Positions 1 to 11,045 of a stretch of 64,000 nt of DNA are shown in pieces (the first letter of the stretch is position 1; each line of letters opens with the position of its first letter). The stretch comes from Rosa chinensis (lineage: Eukaryota > Streptophyta > Magnoliopsida > Rosales > Rosaceae). Where the stretch lies: positions 77,710,347 to 77,774,346 of the forward strand of contig NC_037089.1 in the NCBI RefSeq assembly GCF_002994745.2, read 5' to 3'. The position numbers were made by a program, and so were the translations under genes. A model generated the notes under the pieces. The model saw only the letters and a list, made by a program, of their open reading frames with translations, was not told the origin of the DNA and made no database searches.

Positions 1-950
1 AGACCAAAGAAACCCAGAGTCTCGGGTTCCGGCAATGGCACATGCGTGGTCCTCCAAGAGTGAGTCACTGGCGAGGCTTCTGGATTTTGATGTCCAACTT
101 CCTCTTAGCACAATAATGGTGGAGGTGTGTTGAGGAAACAGTTGGATCTCGATGAGAGCTAGGGACCAGCGCCGTCGGGACTTTCATGGTCGCGTGAGGA
201 GGCTGGCGGCGGTGGATGACAGTGATCTCGTTGGGTTTTGATCGGAATTGGTTCTCGAATTGATTGGTGGTGGTGATGTCGTGAACTGGTGGCTGGAAAT
301 AGTGGTATCCGGCGAGGCCAGAGAGAGAAGTGGAATGGGGAAAGAAGAGAGAATTGGGCTTGCGGCTGAGGAAGAGAGAGAGAGTGTTGAGTTCCTTTAA
401 ATACGAGTCGATATAAAAGTAAAATTGGTGGAGGGAAAGAGTGAAAATTGAAAATTTGACAAAGTGTTTGATACAACAAGAGCGCGCCAGCACAATCAAC
501 CCTAAAACTCACACAACATCAATTTAAGTATATTGTCTGAAAGAAAGTGGCACAAGAGATAACTAAAAAACTGTTGTGTGAATCAAAACCATCAGACAAC
601 ATCTTTTTTAACAATTGTATCAATAGTAATTGTACAATAGAGAACTAAGAGAAATAATAACTGTTGTGCGATTAAAAACAATCAGACGACATCTTTTTTC
701 AACCATTGTGCTAATCAATCTTAAACAACATCAATGTAAAAACTGTTGTCTGAATTGATTGATTCAGACAACATCGGAAAAATAACCATTGTCTGATTTA
801 CAATTGCATAACAGCAATGTAACAACTGTCGTCTGATTCGAGAATTAAGACGACAGAAAAATTCTTGCTGTCGTCTGATTATTTCAGACGACAGTTAAAA
901 TATTTGCTGTCGTCTGATATGTGTTGTCTGATTCCGAAATTGGTGTAGTG
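1..950. mobile_element. CACTA (En/Spm) transposon, one terminal part
   Basis: The stretch ends at 941-950 with the complement of CACTACACCA, the hallmark terminus of CACTA transposons. The last ~400 bp carry many direct and inverted copies of short motifs such as CAGACGACAG and TGTCGTCTGA or TTGTCTGAAT, which match the subterminal transposase-binding repeats of this superfamily. The bases after the terminus are ACT (951-953), a candidate 3-bp target-site duplication; the other end lies left of the window. Bases 1-520 look different and contain only short overlapping minus-strand frames with no recognisable domain. They may be element interior or captured host sequence. No transposase is visible. 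Confidence 0.7.
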
Positions 951-1906
951 ACTATTTCGAATTTGATTGATGTATTTCAAGCGACTTATAAACAAAGAGT
1001 TGCTCATATTTGGAAATGGCGCTATGTTGGTATCACAATTGCATGTAGGCTAATTAATTTTTTTTTTTCTTAGAAGACATGGAGTTGTAAGTTGTTCTTT
1101 GTTTGTAAGTTCACTATATGGCAAGGCTCAAATTAGACTTGTAATGAGTTGCATTTACTTAAACAAGGTTCTGGCTTTTCTTGCCGATCATCTTGTTTTA
1201 AGAACATGTTAGACTCTAGCAATTGGCTATTGATTCTATTAAAAAAAAAAAAAAACAGTAAGTAAGTAATAAAACTTAGTATCGTTTAGTCTGGTGACAT
1301 AAATTTCTTTGGAACTGGGAGGTTGTAAATTTGACTCATGAAAGATTAATTCTTGTAATTTTCGGTTGTTGATGTAAAAAGAAAAAAAAATTAATGGGTA
1401 ATGATTTTGACACTCCACTTTTAAATATATTTTTTTTACTCCATTTTTATGTAGTTACAAAATCATTCTCTGGTAGAAAACAGTAACAATTCTCAAGTGA
1501 TGAAGGTTGAAAATTGAGTTAAGACTAGACAAAAAAAATAAATAACAATTTGTCTATCCCGGCCTTCTAAAAGATGGTAAACAGGCTGGTCCGGCCTGAC
1601 ACATATACTTAAACATTAGGCCCAACCAAGACCCGCAGCTCAAACTCACAATGTGCCATGCTATACTCATATCGTGCCGAAATTAAAATTAGTCGAGACC
1701 AATATTACAAATATAAGTTGCAACTCATATACCACTGGAAACTATTTGTTAAACTTTAACGTTATAAGTTTATTCTTTATAAATTATATATTATCTTTAT
1801 ATTATAAAAAAAATAAAGATTATATTGTAGAAACAGGAACTACTCGTTAAAGTAGTTGCAATTCATGTATCACAGAAAACTATTTGTTAAAATTTAATAT
1901 TATAAG
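951..1906. other. Intergenic, no gene seen
   Basis: AT-rich DNA with no supported coding region. A ~50-bp motif near 1719-1770 recurs imperfectly at 1857-1906; both contain a shared ACTATTTGTTAAA core. Homopolymer runs lie near 1056 and 1241. Confidence 0.5.
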
Positions 1907-2518
1907 TATTTTAGGAAATCAGAAATTGAGAGAGAATGAGTTGTACTTTCATTGATAATAAGGGCCTCATTATATGGAGGATTACAAGCAAAGAATCTGC
2001 GTCTTACTAGGTAGCTGAATCGTACAATGATTGAAATATCTCCGTAGATATCTGTAAGACTAACCCTATTACAACTCAGACAAGTAATTAGAGTTTGAGC
2101 TAGACACACAAACTAGGTGTCCTTAAACACTCTCCCTTGCGTCGCCCAAACGTGGTGCTCTTCTCATTGCCTTGTCAAAAACCTTGCCGAATAGCAAAAA
2201 CCCAGTGGGACAAAAATAACCTCGGTCGAAAGAGAAAAAGAGTACAATACACCTTTCACAATTCGAGACCACACATGTAGACATCTCCCCCTGATAACTA
2301 CGATCATGTGAGTTCCGATAACTTCTGCAAACGATGCTACCAACATGTTTATCGAAAGTGGATTTAGGCAATGAATTAGTGAACAAGTCTGCCACATTTT
2401 CCTCAGATCGGCCTAGTTCACTTTGACCTTGAGATGAGTCTATTGTTGCTAATCATGCTTGTTGTTGTCGTCTTTTATGTAGCCTTGCTTTATTTGTTCA
2501 AAGCAAGCAGCATTGTTC

Positions 2519-2899
2519 TCATAAATGCTCAATCGTAGGCTCATTTGTGGTAAACTTCAAACCACAATTACTTCGAATATTTGTAATTATGGATCCAATC
2601 CATATACATTCACAAACTATTTTGTGAAGAACAATAATCTCTGCATGGTTTGAAGAAGTAGCGAGTAAGGTCTGTTTTGTAGACCTCCAAGATATCACAG
2701 TCTTACCCATGGTGAACACATAACCAGTTTGGGAACAATCTTTATGTGGGTCAAAGAGGTACTCAACATCAGCAAAACCTTCCAAAACACTAATGTTGTT
2801 TTGGGATGAAGATAGAGGACGCAGGCTAGTGTTGGAGGCGTTCTTGGTATGTGGTGAGTCTGAATCTATCATCTTTATGTAGGGATAGAACAAGCCCAT
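2519..2899 (-). pseudogene. copia RNase H remnant
   Basis: This open stretch encodes the typical C-terminal RNase H region of copia polyproteins. Visible pieces include GFADVEYLFDPHK, the SQTGYVFTMG segment, ISWRSTKQTLLATSSNHAEI and the following helix with WIGSI. The usual first aspartate sits in the GFAD motif and the acidic residue in the NHAEI motif. Upstream pol, including reverse transcriptase, is present only as scattered out-of-frame pieces; one near 3490-3360 resembles the RT segment that precedes the catalytic YVDD-type motif. Nothing here can encode a working enzyme. Confidence 0.75.
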
Positions 2900-5450
2900 A
2901 TCACTAGTCCAATGGCGTCATGTTGGTCAAAGCTATATCTAGCTAACAAGTTCACTGTAAATGAGATGTCTGGTCTTATGTATTGAGCTAAGTACAATAA
3001 TGTGTCTATTGTTCTTAAGTAGGCACTTCTGCCTCTAGCATATCTTCGTCATCATCTTTCGGATGAAGAGGATTCTTTTCAGGATCAAAACTATGGGCGA
3101 TCATGGGCGTGCTTGAAGGCTTGACATTTTCAAGATTTCTAAGTATCCATCAACACAGTGCCTAATTTCCAAACCGAGACAAAATGACGTTCTCCTAAGA
3201 TCCTTTATCTCAAACTCGGATTTGAAGTGTTCAGTGATTTGCCTTAACTCTTTAATAAGGGCTTCCAATAAAGATCATGTCACCAACATGAACCGCAATA
3301 GAATCTGAAATTTGTCATAAAAACGCACGAGCATTTATATATCCCTTCCCAATCAAGTATTCACTCAGTGAGCGTTTTAACCCCATTGCAAATACGCTTC
3401 ATGGTTTAGAGCCACTTAGGTAAATGAAATTCACTAGGAACCTTCATGTATATTCCATATCTAGATTCTCATAAAGATACGTAGTGACCATATTCGTAAG
3501 CTGCATGTTTAGTTATTCGGAAACGATCAAACTGACAAGGTAGTGGAGTGCAATGACATCCAGTACTAGAGAATATGTCTCTTCGTAGTATATTCCAGGG
3601 CGTTTTGTGAGAAGTCTTGCGCCATAAGGCTAGATTACCATATCTTTTTCTCATCACTCTTTCTAACGAAGACCAATTATTCAATAGGTTTTATGTTAGG
3701 AGGTGTTGGCATCACTGGCTTGAAAAACTTTCTCTTCGTTAGAGAATCCAACTTAACCTAGATCGTATCTTTCCATTTAGGTCAATTTTTTCTACGTTGG
3801 CATTCATCATTCATCAACGGAGCGTGGCCCGTTATCATCGGGCTCAACAAACTCATGCGTAATGAAGTACACAAATATATCATCAATCATGATGAAGTTT
3901 CTATCCCATGTCTCATGTATACTAGTGTAATTTTCAAAGAGCTCTATATTGTCAGAAGTAGGTTCTGACGTTGAGGTGTCCCCTAACAATAACCATAATC
4001 TGGAATGTTCTCATGAGACAGATTTTGAGTGTTGATGATTAAAGGATTGAGTTGTGCCAAAATATCCTTCGAACCCACGGGTCTCCCACCCATCGTAGCC
4101 AGGGCCTTGGCCTATGACGCCAGAGTGCCAATTTCTATAGTGTTACTGCCTATGATCCAGGGAGCGAGCCATCACTGTATGATCCATGCTAGGAGTGTAG
4201 CTTAAGCAACATTACTAGTGGACAATAGCACAACACCTGACCAGTGTGTTTGTGTGTCAACCAACATCATGAAATATTTAAGCGTTTGCAAGTTGCTTGA
4301 ATCAATCCCCAAAATTCCCTTGGATTCTATTTAAGAACAGAATGAGTATTTTCATATCCTTTGCATAGGACTGTTTTAGTCCTAATTTCCCTAAGAAACG
4401 GGCTTTATAGAATGAACGAGGGGCCTTAGAAGCAACCAATGAGGATTTTGGAGTGTCTGAAACGCTACTGGAAGCAAAGTTTGGTGATTGTAGCATCACC
4501 TGGGGCTCCATCACCATGAAGGACGCCATCTATAGCTTCATGGATATGGATTGCACCAGCTCCAGGTTGGCGGTGGATGGTGGTGGCGCAAAGGCAGCGG
4601 CGGCAGTCACACTTAGTCCAGGAATCAACCTTTGATTCTTTCTTTATTTCGCTTGAAAGAATGGATGTCCCTGTGAAGTCTTTAGTAGATGGATTATCAT
4701 ATCATGACTAGGACGACCTATCCTGTCGTGACAAAACCAATATGTGTCTAAATCCAAGAGATATTCTCTCATAACTTGATTGGATTCAATAGCTCGAATA
4801 GTGGTGACATAGAAACTACTAGAGAGACACATAAGTTTCTCTAAGATGCGCTTTTGTTCACAATCATTAGAGGTATTGCAAATGAACTGTTTTCCGTTCT
4901 CTATATATATCTCTACATGGAATCCGTTAGCTCGAATAGCTCAATAGAGTTCGATTTGCCCTACAAGCGTAGAGAATTTTTGTGACAATAATCAAAGTGC
5001 CATTTGGTAAGAGGAATTTGGGTCAATCATGTCATTGAATTAATCCTGATGGCCCAACCATCGTAGTCACAAAGTAATATGCTCAGAGATTAAATGGAGT
5101 CATACTGAAAAGAACTCAAAATTTTATGCATAAGCCAACAGAGTACATCATTTTTTCTTTGACCAAAGGAAATTCTAATCCGAAACTAGCTAACAAAAAA
5201 CAAAGGCAATCGTTTAACTTCTTTAGGTAACTCCAAAATAAATATGACCAGGGAAGCAAAGAGATGTCGGTGAAGCAAAGCTCGCTTAAGTACCACTTAT
5301 CTCAAAACTTTTCTAGACATCATACTCACTTTGAATAAGCGTAGTTGAAGAAAAACTAAACCAATGACATCTACTATTAATTTTGTGGCAATTGCCTCAT
5401 TACAGCTCATGGAAAATAAAGACTTATTCAAAATCGCCAGTCTCTTGATC

Positions 5451-6516
5451 TTAGCCAAATTTGAAGTCTTCCACCCTTAGTTCGAGATTTGCTACCCTTG
5501 CTTCACGGTAAGTCTTGTATGCGTTTGCAACATTCTGGGATGCGTTACATGCCTTTGCCTGATATCTGGACGCTCCACATCGAAGATAAATATCGCTATG
5601 ATTAGGCTCCCTTGATTGAGTAGCTTTGAAAGCGTTATTAGGATGGCTCTCAGTGTTGGTGGCACCACGAACATGGCCAGAAGCTTTGCCTCCCACTCTC
5701 TTTCCATGTTGAACTCTTCGGTTATGTGTTCGCCTATTTTGGTGGTTACCTTCCTCATTAGAGGAGAATGAGAATATGGAACCAGAACATCCAGAATTAT
5801 CCCTAGACTTAGGGGTTTCGCTTTTAGTGCCCTCCCTTAGAGGCGCGATAATAATTGGACTCCATAATAAGCTATGTTCTAAGGGGTCTCAAATTATAGT
5901 TCTTCACAAGAATATTGTCATGATTTTCAGCGACATTTATCGCTCCAATGATGAGCTCATGAAACCTTGTGATCTGTCCTGCAGTAACATCAATTCGATA
6001 GTTCTTAGCAACCATCAAAGTAGAGATGGGGAAGGTAGAAAGAGTCATCTCAATCAACATCACATGTGTGATATCTTTTCCACAGAATTCCATTAGAGAT
6101 TTGATGTGAAATGCTTCTGAGTTGTAACCATGAACTATCTTGAAATCATAGAAGTGGAGATTGTGCCATCTCATTTCTAAGTCAAAAAATAGAGAGTCAC
6201 GAACGTTGCCAAAGCGCTCTTCGAGTGAGATCCACAGGCTTCTGGGATCTTCTTCATTTAGATACTTATATTGGAGCGAATCATCCATGTGACAAGTCAT
6301 TAGGATGACGGCTTTTGCCTTATTAGCTTCTATAGCTGCTCTATTTGCTTCCAAAGCTTGAGCTTGGGCTATAGTAGGCACCTCCTGAGAGGGCTCAAGG
6401 ATTGTTGATAGAATCCCTTGAGCCTTGAGATGCTAGTCGACATCACAAACCCACTTGTGATATCTAGTGCCAGTTGTCCCCAATGGAGCAAAGTCCAGTT
6501 TGTTCAGGTTACTCAT
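5451..6516 (-). pseudogene. copia gag remnant (UBN2-like)
   Basis: The frame starts at an ATG at 6514-6516 with MSNLNKLDFAPLGTTG, typical of copia gag, and hits a stop after 27 codons. It resumes at 5872-6381 with a UBN2-like helical domain, recognisable by ANRAAIEANKAKAVILM, HMDDSLQYKYL and LWISLEERFGNV. A shifted frame at 5451-5696 holds a damaged zinc knuckle (LRCGASRYQAKACNA) lacking the normal histidine. At least one nonsense codon and two frame changes are present, so this is a dead gag gene. Confidence 0.75.
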
Positions 6517-6790
6517 CCTGAAAAGAACAAGAAAAATGGTTAGTTTCGGAGCAAATAGGCTACCACGAAAAAAAAAAAAAAAATTCTGAGCGTAATCAAT
6601 CCCAAGAAATTTAGTTCCAAGAGATCTTGGATTAGATCAAAACAATGATGTAAGTGGTCGATCATAAATTCTCTACAAACTCTAAGTTTGGAGATCTCAA
6701 CAAACTCTAAACTTAGAGATAGCACGAACCCCCACAGTGATCGGATTCTATGAGGCAGTCCATGGGGTTTCGACCGAGCTCTGGTTGTCC
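6517..6790. other. Short non-coding spacer between two retroelement remnants
   Basis: No gene is seen. There is a poly(A) run at 6569-6585 and two imperfect copies of an ACAAACTCTAA motif near 6673-6712. Confidence 0.4.
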
Positions 6791-6799
6791 TAGCACCGT

Positions 6800-7828
6800 A
6801 TGACTGGGTGGGAGCGATTAGAGACGTCCCACTCTCTACCCTTCTGGATCAAGGTACGTAGCCTGCCACCGGAGTTTCATACTGATCGCTGCCTTCGAAG
6901 GATTGGCAGCGCTTTGGATCGATATGTGTAGAAAGATACAATAGAGTTTGATGAAGGAAGGATACAGATCTGGGTTAAAATAGATCTTTTGCAGCATGTG
7001 ATCTTCCGGCGAAGCTTCACAGTGGATGATGGAGTTGATATGGACTTGGATTTCTTCTTTGAAAACCTCTATGGCAGGTGCAAAGAGTGTGGACTGGTTA
7101 CTCATGTAGGTTTGCCTTGTACTAAAACACCATTGCCGGTAGAATTCAAGACTGAACAATCACTGACACGGCGGAACCTGGAACAGGCTCTGAACCGGGT
7201 ATACATGACACTAAATGCTAGACCGGCGTTGATTTTTGGGGCATAGGCTAGCCCACAGGTTAGTTTGGAGAGGTTTCTACCGACTGCTAAACTGAAGGGG
7301 AGGAAGGAGTTTCGCAGTAAGCCGGCCATTGGTAGTGGAGAATAAAGCTCTAGGGTGCAGACTGCATCTACTGAGGAATAAGTGGAGGCTAGTAGTGAAC
7401 CAATGTCAGGAGGTTCAGAGTAGGGGTTCTATGGGATTGGTAGTTCAGCAGAGAATAAGCCAGGGGAGACAGCTCCTAGCTGTGGCACATGTAGAAAGCG
7501 TGTGGAGGAGGATGGAGTTTCTCCAAAGAAGATCAGATTGAGTCTGCCAGTTGGTCGGACTAATTTGGATGCTATGACAATAGGATTGTGCTCTGTGAAA
7601 CTTGTCAAAGAAGTGTACAAGAAGAGGTCGGGGAGACCAAAAGGTGCCAAGAATAAGGCAAAAGAACTTAAAAGTTGTGCCTGCCTTACCTATAAAGAAG
7701 TCTCCGACAAAGAAGCTCAAGACGCCAAGAAAGGAGAGAAATTGGTGAATGGATTACTGGAATTCACCATTATGGAGGAGGTCAAAAGTTCCAACCTGTC
7801 AAACGATAAGGAGCCAATAGTTGATTGA
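6800..7828 (+). pseudogene. LINE ORF1-like remnant (DUF4283 / CCHC zinc knuckle)
   Basis: Plus-strand fragments match the ORF1-type protein of plant LINEs, in which a DUF4283 RNA-binding region precedes one CCHC knuckle. An intact knuckle, CKECGLVTHVGLPC (C-x2-C-x4-H-x4-C), lies in the frame at 6989-7246. Upstream, frames near 6860-6990 resemble the preceding segment but contain a stop. Further down, 7502-7828 encodes a basic stretch (SGRPKGAKNKAKE) like an AT-hook. Stops at 7243-7245 and several frame changes separate the pieces. No endonuclease or reverse transcriptase follows, so this is a truncated fossil. Confidence 0.6.
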
Positions 7829-8239
7829 TAGGTTTTGCCCTAGTTTTATTGTCTATGCTTGTAGGAATACCTCTATGAGTTTTGTGGAAGTGCTTAGTTT
7901 TAGTGTACTACAATTGCGTGCTAGGCGTGTAAAGCTAAGTAAAATAGAATGCCTGCAAAATTACTCTGAGCAAAAATTTTTATTGGAGTAGTTTTTTGTA
8001 CTATTCTTTAATCTATAAACTGCATACTATTGGTATGTTCTATTTATAAAAAATAAAAAAATAAAAATAAAAAACTGATTGTGTAAATATTTCATGAAAA
8101 TTCATTAATAATTTCCATGTTTTCTTCTAAATTTCCATCATTTAAAAAAAAATTTATTGAGATTGAAATTTTCTCAATATTTTCATCAAAATTTTCATTT
8201 TTTAGACTATCAATATTTCTTCCCTATCTGATATTTTAG
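7829..8239. other. AT-rich intergenic, no gene seen
   Basis: AT-rich sequence with A-tracts near 8047-8075 and 8143-8152. No coding or repeat structure beyond low complexity was recognised. Confidence 0.5.
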
Positions 8240-10206
8240 TCGTTGCCGCTCCCTCAAGGCGTTTCCGATGCTACAGAGCAGCAGAGCTATTCAATTGCAC
8301 TCTGGGTCCCAACCCGTTTACGATTCAGATTCAAAAATGTCCACCAGCTGCTGACCCGAACAACTGGCCATCCTTCACCACCGTAACTACATTCATCAAC
8401 AACACTCAGCCCTCTTTCGAATCAAAACTAGAAGAGTAATGCTAGGTGAACCACCTTTTGGGGAACCACCTAGAGCTCACCTTAGGTGGCAGCTCATGTG
8501 GCATATCCATATCATTAAAGCATAATTTCTGATTTTTATATTTCTATGTTTTCTTAATTACAAAAATTCCTTTTTTCTTTTTCTTTTTTACTTTCTTGAT
8601 GAATTGAAATTGGCACTACTTCACTGGCCTATATCTATAGGTCAAATCATACGTAACTCTCTCTTTCTCTTGTCAAAACCAAATCAAGTAAATCAAGTGG
8701 AACATTGAAGCATAGTTTAATCAAGTAGATTTCATACTCAGGACATGGAAGCATAAATCAAATTCACTCCCCCCTACACATTTTATTCGTGATTTCACTA
8801 AAAAAGAAAAAAAAAACTAACTAACCACGATTAGAATGGGCAAAGGCTCTATTAACGATGCTTGTGAGGAAACTAAAATCAGACTGAGAATGTGTTGATC
8901 AAATCCTAATTCAAATCCACTTCCCCCTAAACCCTAATTTCGAACAACCTATGCTATTCGTGTTTCATACTTAGGAAGGAAAAAAAAAGAACTAACCACA
9001 TTTGGGCAGAGGGTTTATTGACGATACTTGCGAGGAAACCGAGATCAAATTGAGAAGGCGTTGATCAATTGAAGAAGAGGTGAGAGGGTTGAGGAGGGGT
9101 GAGAGGAGGAGAAAAGAAAACAACGTTTGATAGAGAAGAAGTTGCCCAAATAATATCACAAAGAAAAAAATTAGGTTTAAGAGATAAAATTAAGAAAGTA
9201 AAAAAGAAAAGAAAATGGAATTTTTATAATTAAGAAAATATAAAAATATAAAAATCAGAAATAATACTTTAATAATATGTATACGCCACATAAGCTACCA
9301 CTTAAGGTAGGCTCTAATTGATTTCCCAAAAAATGATTCATCTAGCATTACTCCAACTAGAAACACTAGTGAATCAAATTCTCTCCACCGTTGAAGACAC
9401 CCCAACACTGCTTCAATCCCTACACAACAAGCGCGTCTTCCCAACCCCGAAATCTTTTAACCGCGTTTTGATCTCAGCCGCTCAAAGAAACCATGTTTAC
9501 CTCGTAACCGAAATCTTCAAACTCGCCATTGCTTCCAAAATTCAACCCTTAAACTCAAATTGCTATCTCACTGTTGCCAAAGCCTTTGCAAAAGCAGATG
9601 ATTGTTTTGTGGAGCTGCTCAATTTCACCAAGCAAGTACTGGAACCAACCGAGCATGACAGTAATAAACAGACTTCTCTTTGCATTTGGTCAATGCAAAG
9701 AGACCGATAATGCAATTTGGATCTTTGCCCAGGTGAAAGATCGAAACTTTGCACTGGATTTGTACACATACAACACTGTTTTTGAGATATTGGGCCGGGC
9801 GGGTCGTACCGGTGAAATGCTGGGGCTGTTTGGGGAAATGAAGGAAGCTGGGATTGACCCGGATTTGGTTTCATACAATACAGTGATAAACCATGTGAGG
9901 AAGTTTGGGGAAGTTGATATGTGCTTGTTCTATTTCAAGGAAATGTGTGAAAAGGGTGTTCAGCGTGATTTGCTTACTTACACTGCAGTCATTGATGGGT
10001 TGGGGAGGTCAGGAAATATTGAGGAGTCATTGAGGTTCTTCGATTAGATGATGGAGAGGTGGATTCAGCCTTCGTTGTATCTTTATAGAGCAGTGATCAG
10101 TAATGTGAAGAAGATTGGGAAGGTGGAGATGGCAGTGACTTTCATGGAGGAGATGAATTCATGTGCTTCAAGTCTTGCTTGTCCGAAATGGAATAAACGC
10201 GAGTAG
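8240..10206 (+). pseudogene. PPR gene copy 1, broken
   Basis: This is a P-class pentatricopeptide repeat gene relic, a family that binds organellar RNA. The 5' part (8240-8433) matches the start of copy 2 at 27283. A 921-bp transposon follows, then coding sequence resumes at 9363. PPR units are clear at 9730-10040, for example YTYNTVFEILGRAGRTGEML, VSYNTVINHVRKFGEV and LTYTAVIDGLGRSGNIEE. Breaks beyond the insertion are a frame change near 9640-9665, a frame difference in the 5' part, and a TAG at 10045-10047 where copy 2 has GAG. The reading frame otherwise ends at 10206. Homology to copy 2 extends ~100 bp further into the 3' flank. Confidence 0.8.
8434..9354. mobile_element. Non-autonomous Mutator-like element in PPR copy 1
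   Basis: The two ends form an inverted repeat of about 130 bp. The left end reads GAGTAATGCTAGGTGAACCA, and the right end read backwards starts GGAGTAATGCTAGATGAATC. AACTAGAA occurs directly on both sides (8426-8433 and 9355-9362), giving an 8-bp, possibly 9-bp, target-site duplication. Long terminal inverted repeats plus a duplication of that size fit the Mutator superfamily; hAT is the alternative. The interior has no transposase. The matching position of PPR copy 2 lacks the element, confirming a real insertion. Confidence 0.85.
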
Positions 10207-11045
10207 AATTGGTTAGTGTATTTTGATTTGGAGTTTAAAGGTCTCTTGCTATTATACAAGTAATGTAGTGCTTGAAATCTGCTACTTACTTTCTGTGTTC
10301 ATCTTTAATATGTATTCAACTGCTGCAACAACTGTTGATGAAGATTTGTTAAGCATTCCTAGTACAAATGTCCTGTTAATTGAAGGGGAATAGTAGATGA
10401 ATTAAAACTGAAAAACATGAAATTGGGCTTATAATTTTGTATTTCTATCAAGTTTGAATCAGGGTTTAGTTTAATCGGAGTCTCTCTCTTTTTTTTTTTT
10501 TGGGAGTATGATATATGTTCTAGTTCCTGATGTTAGTTGGCTCAAACATTCCAAAATTTGTTTGTGGGAAGCAATTTTGTCTCATAAAAGAAAAGTTTAA
10601 TGTTCAAAAGGTCTAATTGGATATGATGCTACCTGAGCTTCTGCTTCCTCTTGCTATTGTTCTAGGTCGATGAATTTGGCTTGTAAACATTATGAAGTTG
10701 TGGTTTTACTCATTTGAGGAAAAACTGTGTACTGCTGAATGTTCTATCCCAAATCCTAGGTTATTGCATTTGACGACATCAATATGGATACTCTTTTTCC
10801 TTTTCAATTGAAATCAAGATAAGCAGTATTTCCCTCTTCTGGGGAAATCTGCTTCAATTCAAATCCATCTGTATCTCCAATTACAAAAGCTGGTGATCGA
10901 TTCTTAAATTCAGTTTCAATGTGTTTCTGAAAGTAGTATCTTCTTTCAATGCATTACTAGTTTCTCAGGGTGGAAATTAACTTAGTATTTGCTATTTTGC
11001 TGCATTCTGTACATCTAGAATGAAAGCTACGTATGTATGTAATCA
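10207..11045. other. Intergenic, no gene seen
   Basis: The first ~100 bp is the 3' flank of the PPR pseudogene, shared with copy 2 up to about 10312 and 34056. The rest is AT-rich with no supported feature; a T-tract lies at 10489-10500. Confidence 0.5.

Larger units (their letters stand above)
1907..6516 (-). mobile_element. Decayed Ty1/copia retrotransposon
   Basis: Read on the minus strand, this region starts with a gag-like segment at 6516, passes a zinc-knuckle-like stretch near 5590, then runs through broken pol to an RNase H segment at 2519-2899. The order gag, pol, RNase H is that of Ty1/copia elements. Many stops and frameshifts interrupt every part. The sequence at about 1907-2110, beyond the RNase H end, may be the 3' LTR. 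I see no second copy of it near 6.5-6.8 kb and no primer-binding site complementary to initiator tRNA-Met, so the 5' LTR is missing or unrecognisable. Boundaries are approximate. Confidence 0.7.

Noticed and set aside
65..512. Two overlapping minus-strand frames at the window start
   Set aside because: They overlap in different frames, are low-complexity and show no domain; they lie within or beside a CACTA element.
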